The position numbers and the translations under genes were made by a program. A DNA stretch of 40,964 nt from assembly GCA_003457135.1 (NCBI GenBank), contig DMSQ01000062.1:1-40964 (forward strand), written 5' to 3'. Below the pieces are notes generated by a model that had not been told where the DNA came from, ran no database searches, and worked only from the letters and a program-made list of their open reading frames with translations. The DNA is from Prolixibacteraceae bacterium (GTDB lineage: Bacteria; Bacteroidota; Bacteroidia; Bacteroidales; Prolixibacteraceae). Positions 15,600 to 24,017 of this stretch are shown here, one piece after another (position 1 is the stretch's first letter; every line of letters starts with the position of its first letter).

Positions 15600-16946
15600 T
15601 TATGGTTTTTCTCTATAATATTCATCAGCAATTTCTAATGATTTTTCAATAATTGCCAATCCTTCATCTATTTCATGTTTTTGAACAATTAAAGGTGGCG
15701 CGATAAATATCCAATTCCAGCGTACAAAAGTGAATAAGCCCAGCTCGCGAAGTTTGGATGCAATGCGGTTAGTAGGTTCCATGTCTTTTGGTGCAGCGTT
15801 AAAAGGTGTCAGAGGTTCCTTTGTTTTACGATTTTTTACTAATTCGATTGCTCCCAAAAGTCCGGTATTTCTGAAATCCCCAATGGAAGGGTGTTTTTCA
15901 GCGAGCTTACTTACCTGCTGATCAATGTACTGGCCCATGGCAGCAGCATTTTCAATCAGCTTTTCCTCTTCATATGCGTTAATGACCGCCAGGGCGGCAG
16001 CACATGCCAGTGCGTGAGCTGAGTATGTGAGACCAAGGGGCAATGACACATCATTGAAATGCTTTGCTATTTCTTCCTTTACAATAATTCCGCCCAGTGG
16101 AACGTAACCGGAAGTGAGCCCTTTAGCCATACACAGAATATCTGGAACAACTTCGTGATGATCAATAGCAAACCATTTCCCTGTCCGTCCAAACCCACTC
16201 ATTACTTCATCATCAATAAGGAGAATGCCATATTTGTCTGCAATTTCTTTCACTCTTTTCCAGTAAAACGGTGGGTACTTGATACATCCTGAGGTGCCTG
16301 ATTCTCCTTCAAAGATGATTGCAGCTATGCTACCCGGATTTTCGAACTGAATAACCCTCTCAAGATTTGCAGCTGCCCTTTCACCACATTCTTCTATTGT
16401 GTTGCTCGACCAGGGACAACGGTAAAAATAGGGATTCTCAACATGCACTATATTAGGTACAGCCTGGCTGTCGAATGAAAACTTCCTGGGATCGCCACCC
16501 ACGGATACAGCACCATAAGTTGCCCCATGATAGGAGCGGTAATGCGCAATGATCTTATGCCGGCCGGTATACAACCGGGCTAGTTTTATTGCATTTTCAA
16601 CTGCCTCCGATCCACCTAAAGTAAATAATGTTTTTTTCAGACTGCCCGGTGTAATTTCAGCCAGTTTCTTTCCGAGTTCTCCTCTTATTTCAGTTGCAAA
16701 TGAGCAGGTTACAAAGCAAAGCTCTCCTGCTTGCTTATTTATTGCTTCAATCACTTTTGGATGACCGTGGCCAAGGTTTGCATTCATCAGTTGCGAAGAG
16801 AAGTCGATTATTTTCCTGCCTGAATGTTCATACATGTATACACCACTGGCGCTCTTAATTGCAAGAGGATTCAGTCCGCTTTGCTTTGCCCATGAAAAGA
16901 AGGTGTATTCAAGATTATTCTTTATTATTTGTTCCTGTGTTGACAT
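15600..16946 (-). CDS. Class III PLP-dependent aminotransferase
   Basis: 448 residues from ATG 16946. A TTG start at 16979 would overlap the preceding gene and add 11 residues without family similarity. The fold-type I class III features are complete: the cofactor-binding GGSEAVENAIKLAR (112-124), RSYHGATYGAVSVGGDPRK, the Asp that contacts the pyridine ring in LLIDDEVMSGFGRTGKW (Asp246), and the Schiff-base Lys275 in LCMAKGLTSGYVPLGG. Such enzymes transaminate omega-amino compounds (beta-alanine, GABA, taurine, diamines) to semialdehydes using pyruvate or 2-oxoglutarate. It is directly downstream of an MmsA-type dehydrogenase (20 bp between the MmsA stop and this ATG), which would oxidise exactly such a semialdehyde. 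I infer beta-amino acid or related amine use. It is cytosolic. Confidence 0.88.
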   Translation of the reverse strand: MSTQEQIIKNNLEYTFFSWAKQSGLNPLAIKSASGVYMYEHSGRKIIDFSSQLMNANLGHGHPKVIEAINKQAGELCFVTCSFATEIRGELGKKLAEITPGSLKKTLFTLGGSEAVENAIKLARLYTGRHKIIAHYRSYHGATYGAVSVGGDPRKFSFDSQAVPNIVHVENPYFYRCPWSSNTIEECGERAAANLERVIQFENPGSIAAIIFEGESGTSGCIKYPPFYWKRVKEIADKYGILLIDDEVMSGFGRTGKWFAIDHHEVVPDILCMAKGLTSGYVPLGGIIVKEEIAKHFNDVSLPLGLTYSAHALACAAALAVINAYEEEKLIENAAAMGQYIDQQVSKLAEKHPSIGDFRNTGLLGAIELVKNRKTKEPLTPFNAAPKDMEPTNRIASKLRELGLFTFVRWNWIFIAPPLIVQKHEIDEGLAIIEKSLEIADEYYREKP

Positions 16947-16966
16947 GATATTATATTTTAAATATT

Positions 16967-18427
16967 TCAACTCATCCAATCGGCTTTTTCATGCTTTGCC
17001 CATTTGCTGGTTATTTTCCGCAAATTTGTCCAGAACTGAATGGAACTTTTTCCGGTAATATCTCCAGTGCCGAATTTTGAGGAATTCACCCCGCCAAAAG
17101 AAAACGGTTCGCGTGGAACCGGAACACCAATATTTATACCAATCATTCCTGCTGTTGCCTGTTGTGCAATCATTTTGGCAATTCCTCCATTTTGTGTAAA
17201 TGCTGAACACGCATTTCCAAGCGGACTCTTTTGTTGAATTTCAATTGCTTCTTCTATACTTTTTGCAGAAATAATTTCAAATACAGGTCCGAAAACTTCC
17301 CGCTCAGGCATTTTTTCATTTGTATTTCGCCAATCAATGATGGTAGCGCCAATATAGTTACCATTTTCATCCGCATTTTCATCAAGTTTAAATTTTCTTC
17401 CGTCTAACAGAATTTTTGCGCCCTTTTTCACAGCTTCATCAATATAATTACTGATGTCTTTGAACGATTTTTTGGTAATTAAGGGAGGAAGGTTTTTCCC
17501 GGGAATATATTCTGCAGCTTCTTCGCACAATTTTTTAATTAAAGGATTTACATTACCCACTGCAATCATTACTGAAGCCGCCATACAACGTTGACCTGAA
17601 GAACCACACATTGATGCAGCGATGTCTGTTGCCGAGAGTTCTAGATTAGCATCGGGTAAAACGATCAGATGGTTTTTGGCACCTCCAAGAGCCAGACAGC
17701 GTTTCAGATTTGAAGTTGCTCTGCGATACACAGTTTTAGCAACATCCGTTGAGCCTACAAATGAAACGGCTTTTATTTCAGGATTGTCACATATTGCTTC
17801 CACAACTTCCCTGTTCCCATTAACAATACTCAAAACTCCATCGGGAAGTCCGGCTTCTTTAAACATTTCCGCAATTTTCATTGATGTGATGGGCGTAAAC
17901 TCCGATGGCTTTGCGATTATGCAGTTTCCAAGCATAAGTGCGTTTGGAATGGTCCAGTGAGGTACCATGTGCGGAAAATTAAAAGGATTAATGCAGGCAA
18001 CTATTCCCAAAGGGGTATATTCAGAGCGACATTCAACACCCTGACTGACTTCAAGAACTTCACCAGTAGCAATTTGCGGAATGGAGCAGGCAAATTCAGT
18101 AAGTTCTATGCTTTTTTTCACCTCTGCAGTTGCTTCGTCTATGGTTTTTCCGTTTTCATGGTGAATGATTGCGGCGAGTTCAGCAATATTTTGTTCCACA
18201 ATCTGGCGGTAATTATAAAAAATCTGCGAACGCATTTTGGATGTCATCCCGTTCCATGCAGAAAAAGCATTTTGTGCATTCTTTACAGCCAATTCCACAT
18301 CAGTATAAGTGGATAACGGAACGCTTGAAATGAAAACATTATTCAACGGACTGGTGATATTAATTCTTTTGTTGTTATCGTGAACAAACTGACCACCGAT
18401 GAAATTTTTAACTTCTGGATATTTCAT
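16967..18427 (-). CDS. mmsA: Methylmalonate-semialdehyde dehydrogenase-type (CoA-acylating) aldehyde dehydrogenase
   Basis: 486 residues, the normal MmsA length. The motifs are the CoA-acylating type: INPFNFPHMVPHWTIPNAL, FVGSTDVAK for NAD binding, LGGAKNHLIVLPDA (Asn where hydrolytic aldehyde dehydrogenases carry the general-base Glu), catalytic Cys281 in GSSGQRCMAAS, and VPVPREPFSFGG near the end. The enzyme converts malonate or methylmalonate semialdehyde to acetyl- or propionyl-CoA with loss of CO2 and reduction of NAD. It is the last step of beta-alanine, beta-aminoisobutyrate, valine or inositol breakdown. The adjoining class III aminotransferase makes a beta-amino acid route the simplest reading. 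No other inositol genes are present. Confidence 0.88.
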   Translation of the reverse strand: MKYPEVKNFIGGQFVHDNNKRINITSPLNNVFISSVPLSTYTDVELAVKNAQNAFSAWNGMTSKMRSQIFYNYRQIVEQNIAELAAIIHHENGKTIDEATAEVKKSIELTEFACSIPQIATGEVLEVSQGVECRSEYTPLGIVACINPFNFPHMVPHWTIPNALMLGNCIIAKPSEFTPITSMKIAEMFKEAGLPDGVLSIVNGNREVVEAICDNPEIKAVSFVGSTDVAKTVYRRATSNLKRCLALGGAKNHLIVLPDANLELSATDIAASMCGSSGQRCMAASVMIAVGNVNPLIKKLCEEAAEYIPGKNLPPLITKKSFKDISNYIDEAVKKGAKILLDGRKFKLDENADENGNYIGATIIDWRNTNEKMPEREVFGPVFEIISAKSIEEAIEIQQKSPLGNACSAFTQNGGIAKMIAQQATAGMIGINIGVPVPREPFSFGGVNSSKFGTGDITGKSSIQFWTNLRKITSKWAKHEKADWMS

Positions 18428-18587
18428 GATTTTATTATGCTTTTTTAAAAATTAAGATAACCGGTTCAGGAATTAAAATTCTTTTCTGTTTTTGTGCAAT
18501 ACTTTCTATTAAAATTTGCCGTATTTCTTAAATCAAACCGTCAACTTCAGATAAGCAAAAAAACCTGCTTAGAAACTAACCAGACAA

Positions 18588-20021
18588 CTATTTATAACTT
18601 TTTTTCATAATGAAATATACAGGAATACCAATTAAAACAATTACTAAACCGGGCCAGGTATATATTGGTTTGTAAATAAGTAAAATAACCATAATAAACA
18701 AGGCTGTAAGGATATAAAGAGCCGGAATAACCGGATAGCCAAATGCCTTATACGGACGTTCAGCTTCAGGCTGTTTTATCCTTAAAAGAAAAATACCCAG
18801 AATTGTCATTACATAAAAAATTAGCACAGCAAAAACAACATAATCGAGGAGATTTCCATAAGTACCTGACAGGCAAAGCATACAGGCCCAAACTGACTGA
18901 GATACGAGTCCAGATGCAGGAACACTTTTCGAATTTAACTTTCCGGCATTCCTGAAAAATAAACCATCGTGGGCCATTGCATAATAAACTCTTGCTCCTG
19001 AAAGTATAAGGCCATTGTTACAGCCAAAGGTCGAAATAACTATAAAAAATGCCATTATTATTGTAGCATATTCGCCGAATATACCAAACATAGAGGCTGT
19101 TCCCACTCGGTCATTAACTGCAAACTGCATTCCCCGCTCAAAAACCGTAACACCTTCGGGCGTACCCCTTAAAGGCAATACCTGAATATAAACTAGATTT
19201 GTCAGAAAAAATAGGAATATTACAATTACTGTACCTATCAATAAGCTTAAAGGTATGTTTTTTCGCGGATTTACTACTTCGGCTGCTGCAAAGGTTATAT
19301 TATTCCAGGCATCGGCAGAAAATAATGACCCTACCATAGATGTCCCGATTGCTGCTATCAATGCGAATCCGGTTAGGGAAATCAGCTGGTCATTTTCGAT
19401 TTTGGCTGCCTGCCAGAAGATTTTAGAATTTATCTCAATAGCACCGGTATTTTTAGCAATAAAGAGGCCGGCAACAATAAAGGCGAACAATATGCCGACT
19501 TTGGAAAAAGTAAAAATGTTTTGAACTAATTTTCCCGCTTTAATTCCCTGTGCATTAATCCAGGTGAGCAACAAAATAGACCCAATGGCAGCAATATGAA
19601 CGGTACTAAATTTTAAAAATCCAAATTCAAGCCAGATATTATTTTCTGAGAACCATGGAACCAGAATGCCCAGAAATTTACCGAAAGCCATTGCAACTGC
19701 AGCAATTGTGCCTGTCTGTATTACAGTAAAAAGAGTCCATCCGTACAAAAAACCTGCCAGTGGATTAAAAGCTTCGCGCAAATAAACATACTGTCCGCCG
19801 GCATGTGGCATCATTGCAGCCAGTTCGCCATAGCTTAAAGCAGCTATAACGGTTAAAATACCGGTTACTATCCAGGCGACCATAAGCCATCCGGGAGAAC
19901 CAAGTGTGCGTGCCATATCGGCGCTGACAATAAAAATCCCCGAACCTATCATTGACCCGATTACAAGTGCTGTGGAATCGATTAGCCCGAGGCTCTTTTT
20001 AAATGTAGTTGCTGTTTCCAA
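18588..20021 (-). CDS. APC-superfamily amino acid permease
   Basis: 477 residues with 12 predicted hydrophobic helices. The first carries the APC substrate/ion signature ALVIGSMIGSGIFIVSADMA, and helix 2 has WIVTGILTVIAALSYGELA followed by MMPHAGGQYVYLREAFNP. The cytoplasmic loop AAEVVNPRKNIPLSLLIGT is also typical. It is an inner-membrane secondary transporter for amino acids or amines, most like the LAT/APA-type permeases common in Bacteroidota. It stands just upstream of the mmsA and aminotransferase genes on the same strand (160-bp spacer), so I infer that it imports their amino substrate. It has no unusual features and the length is normal. Confidence 0.88.
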   Translation of the reverse strand: METATTFKKSLGLIDSTALVIGSMIGSGIFIVSADMARTLGSPGWLMVAWIVTGILTVIAALSYGELAAMMPHAGGQYVYLREAFNPLAGFLYGWTLFTVIQTGTIAAVAMAFGKFLGILVPWFSENNIWLEFGFLKFSTVHIAAIGSILLLTWINAQGIKAGKLVQNIFTFSKVGILFAFIVAGLFIAKNTGAIEINSKIFWQAAKIENDQLISLTGFALIAAIGTSMVGSLFSADAWNNITFAAAEVVNPRKNIPLSLLIGTVIVIFLFFLTNLVYIQVLPLRGTPEGVTVFERGMQFAVNDRVGTASMFGIFGEYATIIMAFFIVISTFGCNNGLILSGARVYYAMAHDGLFFRNAGKLNSKSVPASGLVSQSVWACMLCLSGTYGNLLDYVVFAVLIFYVMTILGIFLLRIKQPEAERPYKAFGYPVIPALYILTALFIMVILLIYKPIYTWPGLVIVLIGIPVYFIMKKSYK

Positions 20022-20209
20022 ATATCAGATTTTACTAATATTAATTCTTAAAACTTGTAATTTTACTTTTTAAGATGTCGGTGTGCCACCTTATGATACC
20101 TGACCATTGCTTTGAAAAAATAAAACAGACCTCAGTATAAGGATTAGGAACAGGACACGTTTGCCATCTAAGATTGGTTTCTCCGAATATATAATTTATC
20201 ATTTAAAGA

Positions 20210-21478
20210 TCAATTCTTCCTTTTTTGGAAATTCAAGTCGGCAAAGTTCATGAAACAGCTCCAGTCGTAAAGGTTGATGGCATGTTTGCCCGGACGGATA
20301 TGGTATCCGATTGTCCCGAGTACCGGCTGCTGTAAATCAGGCATATCCTTACCAGGAAAGCCCTTTTTACCAAGAAGTTGATAGACCGGCGAAGCTGCAA
20401 CACAGGAGAGAAATGTTCCTTTTGGATCACACCAGAGATCCTCTTCCGCAACGCTTACATACAGCGGTCGGGGTGCGATCAGTGTCAATAATTCGTGCTG
20501 ATCTACAGGTAAATCTTCTTCTTTGTTGTTGTATTTTCTAAAATTAGTACAAAACCAATGGGGGTAAGAGGTATTGATTCTCTCCACTGTTTCACCATAA
20601 ATACGTTTCGACAAGGCCGCTCCTCCGCAACCTGATTCATTGGAGACAACCATCGCAAACCGCTTGTCAGTTGCACCGGCCCATAAGGCAGTTTTCCCCA
20701 ATCTGGAATGGCCCAATACAATCACCTCTTTGGTATCCACCTCCTTAACTTTTTCGAGATAGTCCATTACCCTGGAAAGCCCCCAAGCCCAGCCCGCAAT
20801 GCTTCCCCAGGAAGAGCTATCGCGTATCCCGGTGAAAAGCTGATGAACTCCATTATGGAAGCCATCGTCAAAATCAGGATCAATATCACCGTAGTAAACA
20901 GTGGCAACACCATAACCTCTGGCAATGATCTCCGCGATCGGCCAGGAGGAAGAATCGCTTCCCCGCCGCGATTCATCCGATTTGTTCGATGTGATTCCAA
21001 CCTGAGGGTTATTTCTCACCCAGGATGTAGTGACACTGATACCCGGATCAGTTGAAACAGTATGGTTGCCATTGAAATTGCAAGCCAGAAATAGAGGCAC
21101 TTTTTTACCGGATTTAGGGAGAAAAAGCAGTAAACTCAGATCGATCTTCCTGTCATCCTTTTGAAGCGTTAACAGAACCTCTGTCCTGACAGCCTGGCCA
21201 TTGCATGCATTTTCATTTTTGGATACAACAACCGATGTCAAATGTACTTTTCCGGCAGGAGCGATACCATAAACCTCCTTTTCAAATAAATTAAAAATTT
21301 CAGTCCTTCTTTTCTCCCACTCTGTTTTATTTTTAACCGGTAATCCAGAGTTAAAAACCAGTGGATCAGGTAAAATATAAGGAGGTATTTTCGATTCGTC
21401 GTAATTGGGAACAAATGCCTGTGCAAACAGCGTTGCCGAGAAAAACAGAAAAAAAGCAGTGAGAAAAATTAGTCTCAT
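20210..21478 (-). CDS. Secreted CE15-like glucuronoyl esterase
   Basis: 422 residues with a signal peptide (MRLIFLTAFFLFFSATLFAQ). The alpha/beta hydrolase core matches carbohydrate esterase family 15: nucleophile Ser258 in the extended elbow VIVLGHSRLGKTALWAGA, then VVSNESGCGGAALSKR with Glu281 as candidate acid, the ligand-binding ELLTLIAPRPLYVSVAEEDL block, and His399 in IRPGKHAINLYDW. CE15 enzymes cleave ester bonds between glucuronic acid side chains and alcohols (lignin in plants); bacterial members often lie in polysaccharide utilisation loci. It is exported to the periplasm or surface. Located two genes downstream of susD, it is the best clue that the imported glycan carries esterified uronic acid. 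A different uronate ester is possible. Confidence 0.85.
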   Translation of the reverse strand: MRLIFLTAFFLFFSATLFAQAFVPNYDESKIPPYILPDPLVFNSGLPVKNKTEWEKRRTEIFNLFEKEVYGIAPAGKVHLTSVVVSKNENACNGQAVRTEVLLTLQKDDRKIDLSLLLFLPKSGKKVPLFLACNFNGNHTVSTDPGISVTTSWVRNNPQVGITSNKSDESRRGSDSSSWPIAEIIARGYGVATVYYGDIDPDFDDGFHNGVHQLFTGIRDSSSWGSIAGWAWGLSRVMDYLEKVKEVDTKEVIVLGHSRLGKTALWAGATDKRFAMVVSNESGCGGAALSKRIYGETVERINTSYPHWFCTNFRKYNNKEEDLPVDQHELLTLIAPRPLYVSVAEEDLWCDPKGTFLSCVAASPVYQLLGKKGFPGKDMPDLQQPVLGTIGYHIRPGKHAINLYDWSCFMNFADLNFQKRKN

Positions 21479-21551
21479 AATTTATAAATTTTAAGTAATT
21501 AGAATAAAATAATGCCGTATTTATGCTTAGGCTTTTATAATCATGATTAAG

Positions 21552-22391
21552 TTAGTTTCCTATCTTAACTATCCATTCACCTATTTTTGGAAATTTTGAG
21601 AAGACTAAATCATCGTGTGCAGGAATTATAAAATCAGGATTAGTAACTAAAGTTTTCATCCTTTTCATAGACTCTATATATGCCTTTGGATCCATACAAA
21701 GACTGGCTGAGAGTAAGTTGTCAAGATTATAATAAAACCAGAGCGCATCAGAGGCAATCAGTATTTTATTTGTTTTAGAATTTGAATTAACTAATACATA
21801 TTGATTTTCAAAAGTATGCTTAGAGCCAATAAATATCTTTATGCCTGGGATTATTTCAATATTATCACCTTCAACCATTTTTAATCTGCCTTCTAGATTG
21901 ATTTCAATAATGTTACGAACATCGTTCTTTTCAAATCCTTTTGAGATTCCATTTTCTTGCCAGGCTTCCCCAACAAAATATTCGAAGTCATCTTTTTGCA
22001 TCCAAATTTTAGCATTTTGGAAAAGATTTATTCCTCCGATATGATCATAATGAGGATGCGTAATGATAATGTCAGTAATATCAGATGGGGATACATTTAA
22101 TCTTTTTAAAACTAAATCTGGTCTCACATAATTCATATTTCCTGTTTTAGTAGAGTCAACAAATCCAGCATCCACAAGGATATTTTTCCCGTTCTCTCCT
22201 TTCAAGAACCAATACATATAACAAATTCGTAAACTATCTTTTGGGTTTGCTCCAATAACCATTCGCTGAGCAGGAATATTCCGTCCATCAATATATTTAA
22301 GTGCGTAAACCTGATATTCATCAGCATTCTGGCAGTTTGATATGATTGCTGTTAAGAATAGGATGGAAGCTAAACAAATTTTTATAATCAT
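21552..22391 (-). CDS. Secreted metallo-beta-lactamase-fold hydrolase (lactonase-like)
   Basis: 279 residues from ATG 22391. The longer frame to 22448 adds 19 residues before the signal sequence MIIKICLASILFLTAIISNC, which could be a lipoprotein signal with Cys20. The dinuclear zinc motif THPHYDHIGG (His112, His114, Asp116, His117) is complete. Later ligands are in GSKHTFENQYV, LIASDALWFYY and FIIPAHDDLVF. This motif set and the length match the AHL-lactonase-like branch of the superfamily (lactones, quorum signals) rather than true beta-lactamases. In a glycan locus a role on sugar lactones is as likely as quorum quenching. It is the first gene after susD, separated by a strong hairpin. Confidence 0.8.
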   Translation of the reverse strand: MIIKICLASILFLTAIISNCQNADEYQVYALKYIDGRNIPAQRMVIGANPKDSLRICYMYWFLKGENGKNILVDAGFVDSTKTGNMNYVRPDLVLKRLNVSPSDITDIIITHPHYDHIGGINLFQNAKIWMQKDDFEYFVGEAWQENGISKGFEKNDVRNIIEINLEGRLKMVEGDNIEIIPGIKIFIGSKHTFENQYVLVNSNSKTNKILIASDALWFYYNLDNLLSASLCMDPKAYIESMKRMKTLVTNPDFIIPAHDDLVFSKFPKIGEWIVKIGN

Positions 22392-22517
22392 GACTTTATT
22401 ATTTAGGTTTGAATTACGAATACTATTATCAAATATTTTCAATATCACAAGTTGGATAGCTTAAGCGAAACTTCAGTTATTAAGTCTTTCCCGATGAATG
22501 GGCAATTGATAATTTGA

Positions 22518-22552
22518 CCAGCCATTAGCCTGATTAGCGGGCTAATGGCTGG
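22518..22552. terminator. Strong inverted repeat downstream of susD
   Basis: A perfect 13-bp stem: CCAGCCATTAGCC (22518-22530) pairs with 22540-22552 around a 9-nt loop. No T-run follows on the minus strand. It is therefore better read as an attenuator or mRNA-stabilising 3' hairpin that separates the abundant susC-susD message from downstream genes than as a classic terminator. Confidence 0.6.
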
Positions 22553-22584
22553 ATAATTATTTTAACTGAATAATCAGCTAATAA

Positions 22585-23994
22585 TTAGTACTTATCATTT
22601 TGTACAATTGTTCCGGGGTTTTGATCAATAACAGTTTGTGGTACTGGTAAAAGCAATCTCCAACTTTCTATTGTTTTTCCTTTTGCTGCCGTTAGTACAG
22701 GGATTGCACGATTCGTCCTTTTTAAATCAAACCACCGATGAAATTCCAAGGCCAGCTCAACCCTTCGTTCATGTTCAATTGCTAAATCCAATGTCGGATA
22801 TTTATCAATTGGATAACCTGAAGTTCCCCATGCCGGAACCCCGGCCCTACTTCTAATCATGTTCAGATATACGGCGTCTTTAGTAAGCTCTGCATATAAC
22901 AACAAAATATCTGCATATCGAAGTACAATAAAGTTGTTTTCAGAAAACCGTTGTTGTCCACTAATAACGGAATTCAAGTCATTCCATTTTTTAGTGAATT
23001 TTTGTGCAACCCAAGCTCCGCCATGAGTAAACCCAACATCTATTGACAAATCTCTTCGTGCATCACCTGCTTCAAAATCATTCCATAAATTGTCAGTTAC
23101 CTGATTCAATCCACCACCAGAATTTATCCTTTCGAATGGATTAAACATTTGCCAGTATCTACTTGCGGGTTTATCCAAACCTCGAATGAACTGTATCTCA
23201 AATAGGGCTTCCTTACTATTCTCATTTTTCAAATCCCATAACTGGGAGTAAGAAGGAAGAAGACTATATTCCTGCGAATCAATAACTTTCTTTAAATATG
23301 TTATGGCATTGTTTATATCACCCCTGGTTGCGTAAACCTTACCAAGCATTCCTTGAGCTGCACCTTTACTGGCTTGACCGATACGTTCAGTTTTTGATAA
23401 GAGAGGAAGATTACTCTCTGCAAAAACCAGGTCTGAAATGATTTGGGCATAAACTTTATCTACAGGCGTGCGGGCTATATCATAACTTTCGGTTACAGAA
23501 ACCGGCTTTAGCAATAATGGTAAATCACCCCATAATCTAACCATATTAAAATAGTATATGGCTCTTAGAAACCTCATTTCTGCCTCGTATTTAGCTTTTG
23601 TATTTGCATCAAAAGATGAATTTGGCAGCTTTTCGATTACCTTATTTATTACAAAAAGAGAACTATAATATGTAGTCCAATAAATCTCAACCCAGCTATT
23701 GCTGGGTAAAAGAGTATAATCCTTGAATTGATAATGGTCCGAGGCATTGCCACTTATTTGATACATTGTACAATTATCAGACATTTGTTCTGTACGGGCC
23801 ACGGCGCTTTCGGCAGCATATATATTGTACAACGTCCGGTATGCCCCGTTAACAGCAGAACTAAAATCTTTTTCAGTTTCGAAAAAATTGCTTTCATTCA
23901 TGTTTGAGATAGGAGCCAAATCAAGAAAATTATCAGTGCATGATGATGAAAACAGTAATAAACTAATTGCGACTATATATTTTGATGTTTTCAT
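22585..23994 (-). CDS. SusD/RagB-family outer-membrane lipoprotein
   Basis: 469 residues. A lipoprotein signal (MKTSKYIVAISLLLFSSSC, lipobox Cys19) is followed by TDNFLDLAPISNMNESNFFE, the standard SusD N-terminus. TPR-like helices follow (for example KYEAEMRFLRAIYYFNMVRL and GQASKGAAQGMLGKVYATRG). The C-terminal signature includes FIVLRYADILLLYAEL and HERRVELALEFHRWFDLKR. SusD proteins cap the SusC transporter at the cell surface and hold the glycan or other substrate. It is 23 bp downstream of susC and clearly its partner. The substrate cannot be deduced from this sequence. Confidence 0.95.
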   Translation of the reverse strand: MKTSKYIVAISLLLFSSSCTDNFLDLAPISNMNESNFFETEKDFSSAVNGAYRTLYNIYAAESAVARTEQMSDNCTMYQISGNASDHYQFKDYTLLPSNSWVEIYWTTYYSSLFVINKVIEKLPNSSFDANTKAKYEAEMRFLRAIYYFNMVRLWGDLPLLLKPVSVTESYDIARTPVDKVYAQIISDLVFAESNLPLLSKTERIGQASKGAAQGMLGKVYATRGDINNAITYLKKVIDSQEYSLLPSYSQLWDLKNENSKEALFEIQFIRGLDKPASRYWQMFNPFERINSGGGLNQVTDNLWNDFEAGDARRDLSIDVGFTHGGAWVAQKFTKKWNDLNSVISGQQRFSENNFIVLRYADILLLYAELTKDAVYLNMIRSRAGVPAWGTSGYPIDKYPTLDLAIEHERRVELALEFHRWFDLKRTNRAIPVLTAAKGKTIESWRLLLPVPQTVIDQNPGTIVQNDKY

Positions 23995-24017
23995 TTTTTC
24001 ATTTTTTTTATTACAAA

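Noticed and set aside
15600..18427. myo-Inositol catabolic operon because of the mmsA/iolA-type gene
   Set aside because: No iolB, iolC, iolD, iolE or iolG-like genes accompany it; the neighbouring aminotransferase and APC permease suggest an amino substrate.
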